DNA of 11,429 bases from an uncultured Bacteroidales bacterium (lineage in GTDB: Bacteria > Bacteroidota > Bacteroidia > Bacteroidales > UBA932): the NCBI GenBank assembly GCA_946405485.1, contig CAMJHJ010000063.1:1-11429 (forward strand), in the 5' to 3' direction. The notes beneath the pieces were generated by a model. That model saw only the letters and a list, made by a program, of their open reading frames with translations. It had not been told where the DNA came from and ran no database searches. This document shows, piece by piece, positions 5,101 to 11,429 of the stretch (the first letter of the stretch is position 1; the number at the start of each line of letters is the position of its first letter). The translations under genes were made by a program, and so were the position numbers.

Positions 5101-6771
5101 ATGAAAAGTGTCGCTATGATGAAAAAACTGAACATGATGAGTTTCGGACTGGCCGTCCTTTGTCTGAGTGTCGGCCCGCTCCACGCGCGGGATGACGCTC
5201 CGGACCATGCCGCCGGGACACCCTATACGCTGGAAGAATGCCGGCAGATGGCGATCAGCCGCAATCACGAACTCGAGCAGGCCCGGACCCGGATCGAGAT
5301 GGCCCGTTATGACAGGAATATTGCCCGCGCACAGTATTTCCCCAATATCAGCGCGACCGGTGCCTATCTGTACAACGGCCGTGACATCTCCTTGATCTCG
5401 GATACGCAGTCGGCCGCCCTGCTGGGCGCGGGCGACGCACTGCAGGCCAAAGTGACGGATATCTATAACTCGATGTTCGGCACGATCGGTGACTTCGGCC
5501 AGAAGGTCGTCACGGACTGGAATTCGATGAAAGGCCATTTCCAGGGCTTCCTGCAGGCCAATCCCGAACTGGCGGCCCAACTGATGCAGAGCCCGTCCTG
5601 GCAGGCCCTGATGCAGATCGCCGGGCAGATTGATCCGGAGGGCTTCTTTTCCCGGTTGATCCCGGCCTGCCCGGATGTCGCTACTCCGGTCGGAGGCATC
5701 GCCCGGGAGATCGACGAGACCCTCCATCCGGACTTGCGCAACATCTGGGCCGGGGCAGTCACCGTCCAGCAGCCGGTCTTTGTCGGCGGCAAGATCATCT
5801 ATTCGAATCAGATGGCTGCCCTGGCCGTGGAGCTGGCCCGCTCCCGCTATGACATGGCGCACGCTGACGTCATCCTGGACGTGGACCAGGCCTACTGGCA
5901 GATTGTCAGTGTGGCTGCCAAACTGGATCTCGCGCAGGCCTATGCGGACCTGTTGCATCAGCTGGAAAAAGATGTCGAGGCTTCTGTGTCGGCAGGCTTG
6001 ATGACGCAGGCGGATGCCTTGCAGATCAAGGTCAAGGCCAACGAGGCCGATATGATGCGCACCAAGGCTGAAAACGGCCTGAGTCTCTCCAAGATGCTGC
6101 TCTGCCAGCGGATCGGACTCCCGCTGGAATCCCAGATCCGCCTCGCCGATGAGGGGACGGATGTCGTGCCGGCACCCCAGCCCGGCCCCGTGAAGGACCT
6201 GGATGCGATCTATGCGGACCGGCCCGAGACCCGCAGCCTGGATCTGGCGTCCAAGATCTATGACAAGAAAGCGCTGATCGCCCGGGCGGATATGATGCCC
6301 AAGGTGGCGCTGACGGCCAACTACATCGTCTCCAATCCCAATCTCTACAACGGGTTCCAGAAGAGTTTCGAAGGAATGTTCAATGCCGGCGTATTGGTCA
6401 ACGTCCCGCTTTTCCACGGCTTCGAGGCGCGTAGCAAGTACCGCAAGGCCAGGGCTGAAGCGACCCTGTACCAGTCCCAGCTTGCGGAGGCCCGCGAGAA
6501 GATCGAACTCCAGGTGACCCAGCAGCGCAAGCTGCTCACGGAGTCGCTTGAGAAACTTGAGATGACCGAAAACAACCTTTCCCACGCCGAGGAAAACCTG
6601 CGTACTGCCACGATCGGCTTCGAGGCGGGCGTGATCCCGACGCAGACCGTGCTGGCCGCACAGACAGCCTGGCTCCAGGCCCATTCCGAGTATATCGACG
6701 CCGGAACGGAACTGCAGATGGCGGCTTCCAACCTTTCCAAGGCGGAAGGTAACTTCAATGGCAATGAATAA
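5101..6771 (+). CDS. TolC-family outer membrane efflux protein
   Basis: Outer membrane channel of a tripartite exporter, 556 aa from the ATG at 5101. The signal peptide has KK at 8-9, a hydrophobic core about 13-24 and likely cleavage after LHA at 27-29. In-frame ATGs at 5074, 5116 and 5119 are alternatives; 5116 would give the most compact signal. The fold has two repeats. The first has helix 43-75, strand PNISATGAYLYN (81-92), strand VTVQQPVFVGGK (220-231) and long helices about 234-335. The second has strand PKVALTANYIV (400-410), strand VLVNVPLFHGFE (431-442) and helices about 444-550. The first inter-strand loop, about 93-219, is some 125 residues, against about 20 for the matching loop of the second repeat, so it is an enlarged extracellular segment. 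It heads a four-gene operon. Confidence 0.93.
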   Translation: MKSVAMMKKLNMMSFGLAVLCLSVGPLHARDDAPDHAAGTPYTLEECRQMAISRNHELEQARTRIEMARYDRNIARAQYFPNISATGAYLYNGRDISLISDTQSAALLGAGDALQAKVTDIYNSMFGTIGDFGQKVVTDWNSMKGHFQGFLQANPELAAQLMQSPSWQALMQIAGQIDPEGFFSRLIPACPDVATPVGGIAREIDETLHPDLRNIWAGAVTVQQPVFVGGKIIYSNQMAALAVELARSRYDMAHADVILDVDQAYWQIVSVAAKLDLAQAYADLLHQLEKDVEASVSAGLMTQADALQIKVKANEADMMRTKAENGLSLSKMLLCQRIGLPLESQIRLADEGTDVVPAPQPGPVKDLDAIYADRPETRSLDLASKIYDKKALIARADMMPKVALTANYIVSNPNLYNGFQKSFEGMFNAGVLVNVPLFHGFEARSKYRKARAEATLYQSQLAEAREKIELQVTQQRKLLTESLEKLEMTENNLSHAEENLRTATIGFEAGVIPTQTVLAAQTAWLQAHSEYIDAGTELQMAASNLSKAEGNFNGNE

Positions 6772-6783
6772 AAAGTAACTGAT

Positions 6784-7776
6784 ATGGCAAAGAAAAACTA
6801 CAACCTGATCATCGGCCTGAGCGCCCTCGTGGCCATCGTCCTGATCATTTCATTCGTCGGCTACTGGGTCAGCAAGCCCAAACCGCACGTCATCCAAGGC
6901 GAGGTCGAGGCGACCGATTACCGTGTCTCCTGCATGGTTCCCGGCCACGTGACCGAACTCTATTTCCGGGAGGGCCAGCAGGTCCACAAGGGCGATACGG
7001 TCGCATTCATCGATTCTCCGCAGGTAAGAGCCAAGCTCGCGCAGGCGCAGGCGGCCCGGTCGGCCGCGATGGCGCAGCGCAGCAAGGCGAGCAACGGCGC
7101 GCGCCAGGAGCAGATCGCCGGCGCCTATGAACTCTGGCAGCAGGCCCTGGTCCAGGAAGATGTCATGAAGAAGTCCCTGGACCGCGTCCAGAAACTCTAT
7201 GACGAGAAGGTCGTCGCCGCCCAGAAATATGACGAGGTCAAAGCCAAATACGACGCCTCCGTCGCGCAGGCCCGTGCGGCCAAGAGCCAGTATGACATGG
7301 CGCTGGCCGGTGCCCGCAGCGAGGACAAGGCTGCCGCTGCGGCGCTGGTTCATCAGGCGGAGGGAGCCATCCAGGAGGTGGATTCATACCTGAACGAGCT
7401 GTATCTCATCTCTCCGGCTGACGGCATCGTCTCCAGCGTCTATCCCAAGCAGGGTGAACTGGTGGGCCAGGGATCTCCGGTGATGACCGTGACCGACCTG
7501 GCGGATGTCTGGTTTACCTTTAATATCCGGGAGGACCAGCTCCACGGAATGAACGTGGGTGACGTGCTGACCGTGAGCGTGCCCGCCCTGGACGGTGCCA
7601 CCTTGCAGGCGAGCGTCAACTACATGGCCGTGCGGGAATCGTATGCGACCTGGAAGGCGACCAAAGAGACCGATATGTATGATGCCAAGACCTTCGAGGT
7701 CCGGGCCGTCCCTGCGACGGCGCTTCCGGGCCTGTGTCCCGGCATGACCGTTCTTGTGACTGACAGGCAGAAATGA
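6784..7776 (+). CDS. HlyD/EmrA-family periplasmic adaptor
   Basis: Membrane fusion protein of 330 aa that links the inner-membrane permeases to the TolC channel across the periplasm. It has a short cytoplasmic N terminus (AKKNYN), a single membrane anchor (about 8-28), then the first half of the lipoyl/barrel-sandwich domain (about 36-78, with VPGHVTELYFREGQQVHKGD at 52-71). A long Ala/Gln-rich alpha-hairpin follows (about 80-205). The second lipoyl half is at 206-237, with SPADGIVSSVYPKQGELVGQ at 210-229, and the beta-barrel region follows to the C terminus. The size and layout are normal for the family. It begins 12 nt after the tolC-like stop. Its stop overlaps the next start as ATGA, so translation is coupled to the first permease. 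Confidence 0.94.
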   Translation: MAKKNYNLIIGLSALVAIVLIISFVGYWVSKPKPHVIQGEVEATDYRVSCMVPGHVTELYFREGQQVHKGDTVAFIDSPQVRAKLAQAQAARSAAMAQRSKASNGARQEQIAGAYELWQQALVQEDVMKKSLDRVQKLYDEKVVAAQKYDEVKAKYDASVAQARAAKSQYDMALAGARSEDKAAAAALVHQAEGAIQEVDSYLNELYLISPADGIVSSVYPKQGELVGQGSPVMTVTDLADVWFTFNIREDQLHGMNVGDVLTVSVPALDGATLQASVNYMAVRESYATWKATKETDMYDAKTFEVRAVPATALPGLCPGMTVLVTDRQK

Positions 7777-8942
7777 GTTTCTTTAGGAAAATAGACCGCG
7801 TCGTGAGACGGGAGCTGAGGATCTGGGCCCGTCGGCCCATCTATATCCTCGGGTCAGTCTTCGTGATGTCGTTCTGTACCGTCTTCTACCTGAGTTTCCT
7901 CAGGGAGGGAGTCCCGTCGGAAGTGCCGATCGCCGTCGTCGATCTCGACCGCAGCTCGACCTCACGCAATTTCTGCCAGCAGCTGGATGCCACGCAGTTG
8001 GGGAAGGTCATCCTCTACGATGACTTCTCATCTGCACGGGCGGACCTGCAAGGCGGCAAGGTGACTTCGGTCTGCCTGATCCCGGAGGGATTCAACCGCG
8101 ACATCCAGTCGCAGCGGCAGCCGACCTTCACCTTTTATGTCAACGGACTGTATTTTCTGGGCGGGTCGCTGGCCTGGAAGGATATCCTGACGATGATCAA
8201 CCTCACGTCCGGTGCCGTCCAGCGGGAGGTCCTCCGGATGAAAGGTGTTCCGGAAAGCAAGATCATGGGCGAACTCCGCCCGGTGGACATCGATGTCCAC
8301 CAGATCGGCAACCCGACGATGAACTACGGTGCCTACCTGGCCAACATGATGATCCCCGGGATGCTCCAGATGGTCATCGTCATCGTATTGATCTACTCGC
8401 TGGGCGCGGAAATGAAATACGGCACCGGACGCCATCTGCTGCATTCCGTCGGCGGGGACATTTATGCGGCAGTCAGCGGCAAGCTGGCCTTGTACACGCT
8501 GCTCTTCACCGTGATCGGCTGGAGCATCGAGGTGATCCTCTACAAGTGGATGCATTTCCCGCTGGCGGGACATTTATGGGAGATGCTCCTGGCCTGTTTC
8601 CTGCTGGTGGTCGCCTCGGAGAGCGTTGCGGTGCTGATCGTCGGCTGTGTGCCAGTTTGCCGTTTTGCACTGAGCATCGGCGCCCTGTACAGCGTGCTCG
8701 GCCTCTCTCTGACGGGATTTACCCTGCCGGTGGAGACGATGCCTGCCGGACTGCACGGAATGTCCATGGCCTACCCGCTCCGTCACTATTATGACTTCTA
8801 TGTGCAGGTCGGCATTTTCGACGGCGGGTTTGCCGCATGGTATCCGCAGGCGGTGATGCTGCTGTTGTTCTGCTTCTTGCCCTTCCTCGTCATGAAGCGG
8901 CTGGCGGATGCTTATGAATATATGGAATATGAAAGGAACTGA
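7773..8942 (+). CDS. ABC-2 type transporter permease 1
   Basis: Inner-membrane permease of 389 aa in the YhhJ/YbhS/YbhR-like ABC-2 group. It has an N-terminal helix (about 23-43), then a large periplasmic domain (about 45-185) opening with the PIAVVDLDRSSTSR block (52-65) typical of this group. About five further helices follow, near 188-210, 236-256, 268-291, 297-316 and 356-374. The ABC-2 core motif GFTLPVETMP (315-324) with YPLRHYYDFYVQ (334-345) is intact. These permeases normally pair with a cytosolic ATPase, but none is encoded between this gene and its partners. The ATG overlaps the adaptor stop by 4 nt. It probably forms a heterodimer with the next gene product. The substrate is not evident; drugs, lipids or other small molecules are all possible. 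Confidence 0.92.
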   Translation: MSFFRKIDRVVRRELRIWARRPIYILGSVFVMSFCTVFYLSFLREGVPSEVPIAVVDLDRSSTSRNFCQQLDATQLGKVILYDDFSSARADLQGGKVTSVCLIPEGFNRDIQSQRQPTFTFYVNGLYFLGGSLAWKDILTMINLTSGAVQREVLRMKGVPESKIMGELRPVDIDVHQIGNPTMNYGAYLANMMIPGMLQMVIVIVLIYSLGAEMKYGTGRHLLHSVGGDIYAAVSGKLALYTLLFTVIGWSIEVILYKWMHFPLAGHLWEMLLACFLLVVASESVAVLIVGCVPVCRFALSIGALYSVLGLSLTGFTLPVETMPAGLHGMSMAYPLRHYYDFYVQVGIFDGGFAAWYPQAVMLLLFCFLPFLVMKRLADAYEYMEYERN

Positions 8943-10146
8943 GACCTATCTGGGAAGATGGCTGCGCGACACACTGCACATCTTCAACCTCGAACTGGGA
9001 GCCATTCTCCGCGACGGAGGCGTGATGATCATATTCATCGTGGCCGGGTTCCTGTACCCGATCCTGTACAATTTCGTCTACAAGAACGGGATCCTGGAAG
9101 ATACGCCCATCGCCGTGGTGGACGATGCCGGTTGCAGCGATTCCCGCCGCATGATCCGCGAAATGGATGCCACGCGTGAAATCGACATCGCCTATCATTG
9201 CGCGGATATGGAAGAGGCGAGAGATTTGTTCCAGAAACGCAAGGTCAACGGCATCATCTGGTTCCCCTCGGACTTCGGTGAGCGTCTCACTTACCACGAG
9301 ACGGCGACCTTCAGCATCTACGCCGATATGAGCAGTTTCTTGTATTACAAGAATTTGCTGATGAGCTCCGAGTTCGTGATGCTGCACGAGGTCAACCAGA
9401 TCAAGATTGAGCGATTGTCCTTCGACGGGCTGACCGACCAGCAGGCGGATGCTTCCGTCCACGCGGTGCGCTACGAGGACGTCAACCCTTACAACCGCGC
9501 CTTCTCCTACAGCATCTTCCTGATCTCGGCCATCCTCCTGCTGATCATCCAGCAGGTGATGTTCTACGGGATGAGTATGTCCGTCGGTACGATGCGCGAA
9601 GAAAACCGCAGTTTCGCGACATTGCCGGATACTTTGCGGGGCCGCGGTGTCGGCCGGGTCGTGCTGGGTCGCGGCGCCGTGTACTGGCTGATCTTCATGA
9701 TCATCGGCATCTATGTGGCCTGTATCGTGCCCGCGATGTTCCGCTTCCCCCAGCGGGGAAGTTTCTGGGATATCCTGGTGCTCCTGGCCATCTTCGTCAC
9801 GGACTGCGTGTTCTTCTCGATGACCTGGAGCACGCTGGTGACCCGGCGCGAGTCGGCCTTCCTGCTGTTCCTGTTCATGTCGCCGGTCTGCGTGTTCCTG
9901 ACCGGATTCAGCTGGCCGACGACCGCTTTCCCGACAGTCTGGAAATGGTTCTCATACCTGTTCCCGTCCACGTATGGCTGCCAGGCCTTCATCAACCTCA
10001 ATACGGCCGGTGCGGACTTGCAGATAGTGGCACCTTTGCTCCGGTCGCTGTGCATACAGGGCATCGTGTACTTCACCCTGGCCTGCGTGGCGGTATATGT
10101 CGAGAACTTCGCCTTGAAAAGGAAAGATAAGATTGCTCTTTCGTGA
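8929..10146 (+). CDS. ABC-2 type transporter permease 2
   Basis: Second permease of the pair, 405 aa from the ATG at 8929, with the same plan as its neighbour. It has an N-terminal helix (about 32-51), a periplasmic domain with PIAVVDDAGCSDSRRMIREM (60-79), and about five C-terminal helices near 192-215, 248-270, 281-302, 307-326 and 372-392. The ABC-2 signature lies at FLTGFSWPTTAFP (323-335) with YLFPSTYG (343-350). In-frame ATGs at 8908 and 8914 would lengthen it by 5-7 residues. I prefer 8929 because it overlaps the upstream gene least (14 nt). Two paralogous permeases in tandem suggest a heterodimer. The next gene is a glycosidase across a strong hairpin, so this is the last gene of the exporter operon. 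Confidence 0.91.
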   Translation: MKGTETYLGRWLRDTLHIFNLELGAILRDGGVMIIFIVAGFLYPILYNFVYKNGILEDTPIAVVDDAGCSDSRRMIREMDATREIDIAYHCADMEEARDLFQKRKVNGIIWFPSDFGERLTYHETATFSIYADMSSFLYYKNLLMSSEFVMLHEVNQIKIERLSFDGLTDQQADASVHAVRYEDVNPYNRAFSYSIFLISAILLLIIQQVMFYGMSMSVGTMREENRSFATLPDTLRGRGVGRVVLGRGAVYWLIFMIIGIYVACIVPAMFRFPQRGSFWDILVLLAIFVTDCVFFSMTWSTLVTRRESAFLLFLFMSPVCVFLTGFSWPTTAFPTVWKWFSYLFPSTYGCQAFINLNTAGADLQIVAPLLRSLCIQGIVYFTLACVAVYVENFALKRKDKIALS

Positions 10147-10163
10147 TTTTTTCGATAAATTGC
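10133..10163 (+). promoter_or_regulatory. Possible lacZ promoter (weak match)
   Basis: TTG (10133-10135), 20 nt, then TAAATTGC (10156-10163) is a partial match to TTG-N20-TAnnTTTG. If real, transcription would begin near 10168-10172, inside the hairpin. The lacZ mRNA would then carry only the 3' arm, so its start codon would be free of the stem. Confidence 0.25.
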
Positions 10164-10192
10164 CGTTGATTTCGAATCAACGGCAATTTATC
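10154..10192. terminator. Strong hairpin between exporter operon and lacZ
   Basis: Positions 10154-10171 and 10175-10192 are perfectly complementary (18 bp, 3-nt loop TCG), starting 8 nt after the permease stop. The stem is AT-rich at its base and has no T tract on the 3' side of either strand; the only T run, 10147-10152, lies before it. It may act as a mRNA 3'-end stabiliser, a weak or factor-assisted terminator, or a DNA operator. Its 3' arm ends 1 nt before the lacZ ATG. Confidence 0.55.
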
Positions 10193-10193
10193 T

Positions 10194-11429
10194 ATGAAGA
10201 TCTTGACTTTCGTTCTGGCTGTCCTGCTGTCGGGCTATGCGACCGGCACGCAGACGGCTCCCGCTGGCGATGAGTGGCAGTCTCCCCATCAACTGTCTTT
10301 GAATAAGGAACTTCCGCATGCGTGGTTTTTCTCTTTCCCCGACGTGGAATCCGCCCGGAAGGTCCTCCCCGAGCACAGCGCCTACTGGAAAAGCCTGGAC
10401 GGGGAGTGGAAGTTCCATTGGGCGCCGGATCCGGAGCACCGGCCGGCTGACTTCTACAAGGCGGATTTTGATGATTCGGCCTGGGATCTGATCCCGGTCC
10501 CTTCCAATTGGAACGTCGTCGGGATCGGCAAGGACGGGAGCCAGAAGTACGGCATGCCCCTGTATGTCAATATCGGTGTGCCGTGGTGGACGGAATGCAA
10601 GCCGGACGACTGGCGTCTTGGCGTGATGCGGACCCCGCCCGAGGACTGGATGGCTTACAAGAACCGCAACGAGGTCGGCTCTTATCGCCGGCATTTCGAG
10701 TTGCCCGCCGACTGGGCGGGGAAGCGGGTTTTCCTCAATTTCGACGGTGTGGATTCGTTCTTTTACTTGTGGGTCAACGGACGGTATGTAGGTTTCTCCA
10801 AGAATTCCCGCAACCTGGCGCAGTTCGATGTCACGGAGTGGGTCAAGCCCGGCGACAACCAGCTGGCGGTCGAGGTGTACCGTTTCTCCGACGCCGGCAA
10901 CCTGGAGGCGCAGGACATGTTCCGGCTGCCCGGCATCTTCCGGACGGTGGCGCTGGAGGCAAAACCGCAGGTCGCTGTGCGGGACGTCCGCGTCGATCCC
11001 TCGATGACTTCGCTCCGGGTCGCGGCCGAGATTACGGGCGCCGCGGCCGGACAGACACTGCATTACCGCCTCTATGAGAACGTCCTCTATGAGGATGACA
11101 ACGCCCTGGTCGCCGAGTTCGACGCCCAGGCGCCGGTCTGCACCCTGTCCTATCCGGAAGCGAAACCTTGGTCGGCCGAGGCGCCACAGCGTTATACCCT
11201 TGTCGGCGAGTTGAAAGATGCCTCCGGACAGACGCTGGACATCTTCTCGACGATCGTCGGCTTCCGGGAAGTCTGCATCAAGGATACGCCGGCAGCTGAG
11301 GATGAATTCAGCCTGGCGGGCCGCTACTTCTATCTGAACGGCAAGACGGTCAAGCTGCGCGGCGTCAACCGGCATGAGACCGAGCCTTCCATGGGGCACG
11401 CCATCACACGCGAGGTGATGGAGGAGGAC
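10194..11429 (+). CDS. lacZ: Beta-galactosidase, glycoside hydrolase family 2 (3' end outside window)
   Basis: Open to the right edge, with 412 codons seen of a protein usually near 1000 aa. An N-terminal signal peptide (MKILTFVLAVLLSGYATG, cleavage near 18-22, no lipobox cysteine) points to export to the periplasm or beyond. The GH2 sugar-binding domain follows, with SLDGEWKFHW at 67-76, VPSNW at 102-106, GSYRRHFELP at 162-171 and the LacZ-like EAQDMFRLPGIFR at 238-250. An immunoglobulin-like GH2 domain covers about 258-358. The TIM barrel begins near 375, with YLNGKTVKLRGVNRHE at 380-395. The catalytic glutamates lie beyond the window and cannot be checked. A longer than usual, Trp-rich segment (about 128-158) stands before GSYRR. 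It likely cleaves beta-galactosides from host or dietary glycans. The regulator is not visible. Confidence 0.93.
   Translation, partial: MKILTFVLAVLLSGYATGTQTAPAGDEWQSPHQLSLNKELPHAWFFSFPDVESARKVLPEHSAYWKSLDGEWKFHWAPDPEHRPADFYKADFDDSAWDLIPVPSNWNVVGIGKDGSQKYGMPLYVNIGVPWWTECKPDDWRLGVMRTPPEDWMAYKNRNEVGSYRRHFELPADWAGKRVFLNFDGVDSFFYLWVNGRYVGFSKNSRNLAQFDVTEWVKPGDNQLAVEVYRFSDAGNLEAQDMFRLPGIFRTVALEAKPQVAVRDVRVDPSMTSLRVAAEITGAAAGQTLHYRLYENVLYEDDNALVAEFDAQAPVCTLSYPEAKPWSAEAPQRYTLVGELKDASGQTLDIFSTIVGFREVCIKDTPAAEDEFSLAGRYFYLNGKTVKLRGVNRHETEPSMGHAITREVMEED

Noticed and set aside
4807..6684. Long leftward open frame (625 codons) opposite the TolC gene
   Set aside because: It has the same antisense-type composition and crosses the start region of the AraC-type gene in another frame and the divergent promoters. 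The TolC reading is clear.
10188..11399. Leftward open frame (403 codons) opposite lacZ
   Set aside because: The forward frame is an unmistakable GH2 beta-galactosidase; the reverse product shows no domain.

Overview
The window looks like chromosomal DNA of a fairly GC-rich member of the Bacteroidota, probably Bacteroidales. The evidence is a set of Bacteroidetes-type promoters (TTG/TTTG at -33, about 20 nt, then TAnnTTTG at -7), start codons without clear Shine-Dalgarno sites, a fused FeoA-FeoB iron transporter followed by a tiny Cys-rich partner, a TolC/HlyD/ABC-2 exporter operon, and a secreted GH2 beta-galactosidase. Species cannot be named from the sequence alone. I see no tRNA, rRNA, CRISPR array, insertion sequence or phage gene.

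Region 1 (1-1431) is a queuosine-precursor unit. A composite palindrome with a perfect 28-bp stem (61-88/115-142) sits between two outward-facing promoter-like sequences. The rightward promoter starts a leader with two hairpins and then a compact fold at 239-269 that matches the class I preQ1 riboswitch element by element. The leader feeds a YhhQ-family queuosine-precursor transporter (276-971) and, 1 nt after its stop, the preQ1 synthase QueF (973-1431). Ligand, sensor, importer and the enzyme that makes the ligand thus lie in one unit. The riboswitch pseudoknot would hide the only SD-like purine tract before the transporter start.

Region 2 (1432-4014) is ferrous iron uptake. A promoter nested in a 40-bp inverted repeat drives a FeoA-FeoB fusion (786 aa). 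One nucleotide after its stop begins a 48-aa one-helix protein with six cysteines. It ends head to head with a leftward AraC-family regulator gene, the two stop codons overlapping within one CTAG.

Region 3 (4011-10146) is a divergent regulator/exporter locus. The AraC-type gene points left. TolC, HlyD and two ABC-2 permease genes point right, tightly spaced or overlapping. The expected product is a tripartite pump across both membranes. No ATP-binding subunit is encoded in the visible cluster, and the TolC protein carries an unusually long first extracellular loop.

Region 4 (10147-11429) has a near-perfect 18-bp hairpin ending 1 nt before the start of a secreted LacZ-type beta-galactosidase. 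That gene runs off the right edge, before its catalytic glutamates.
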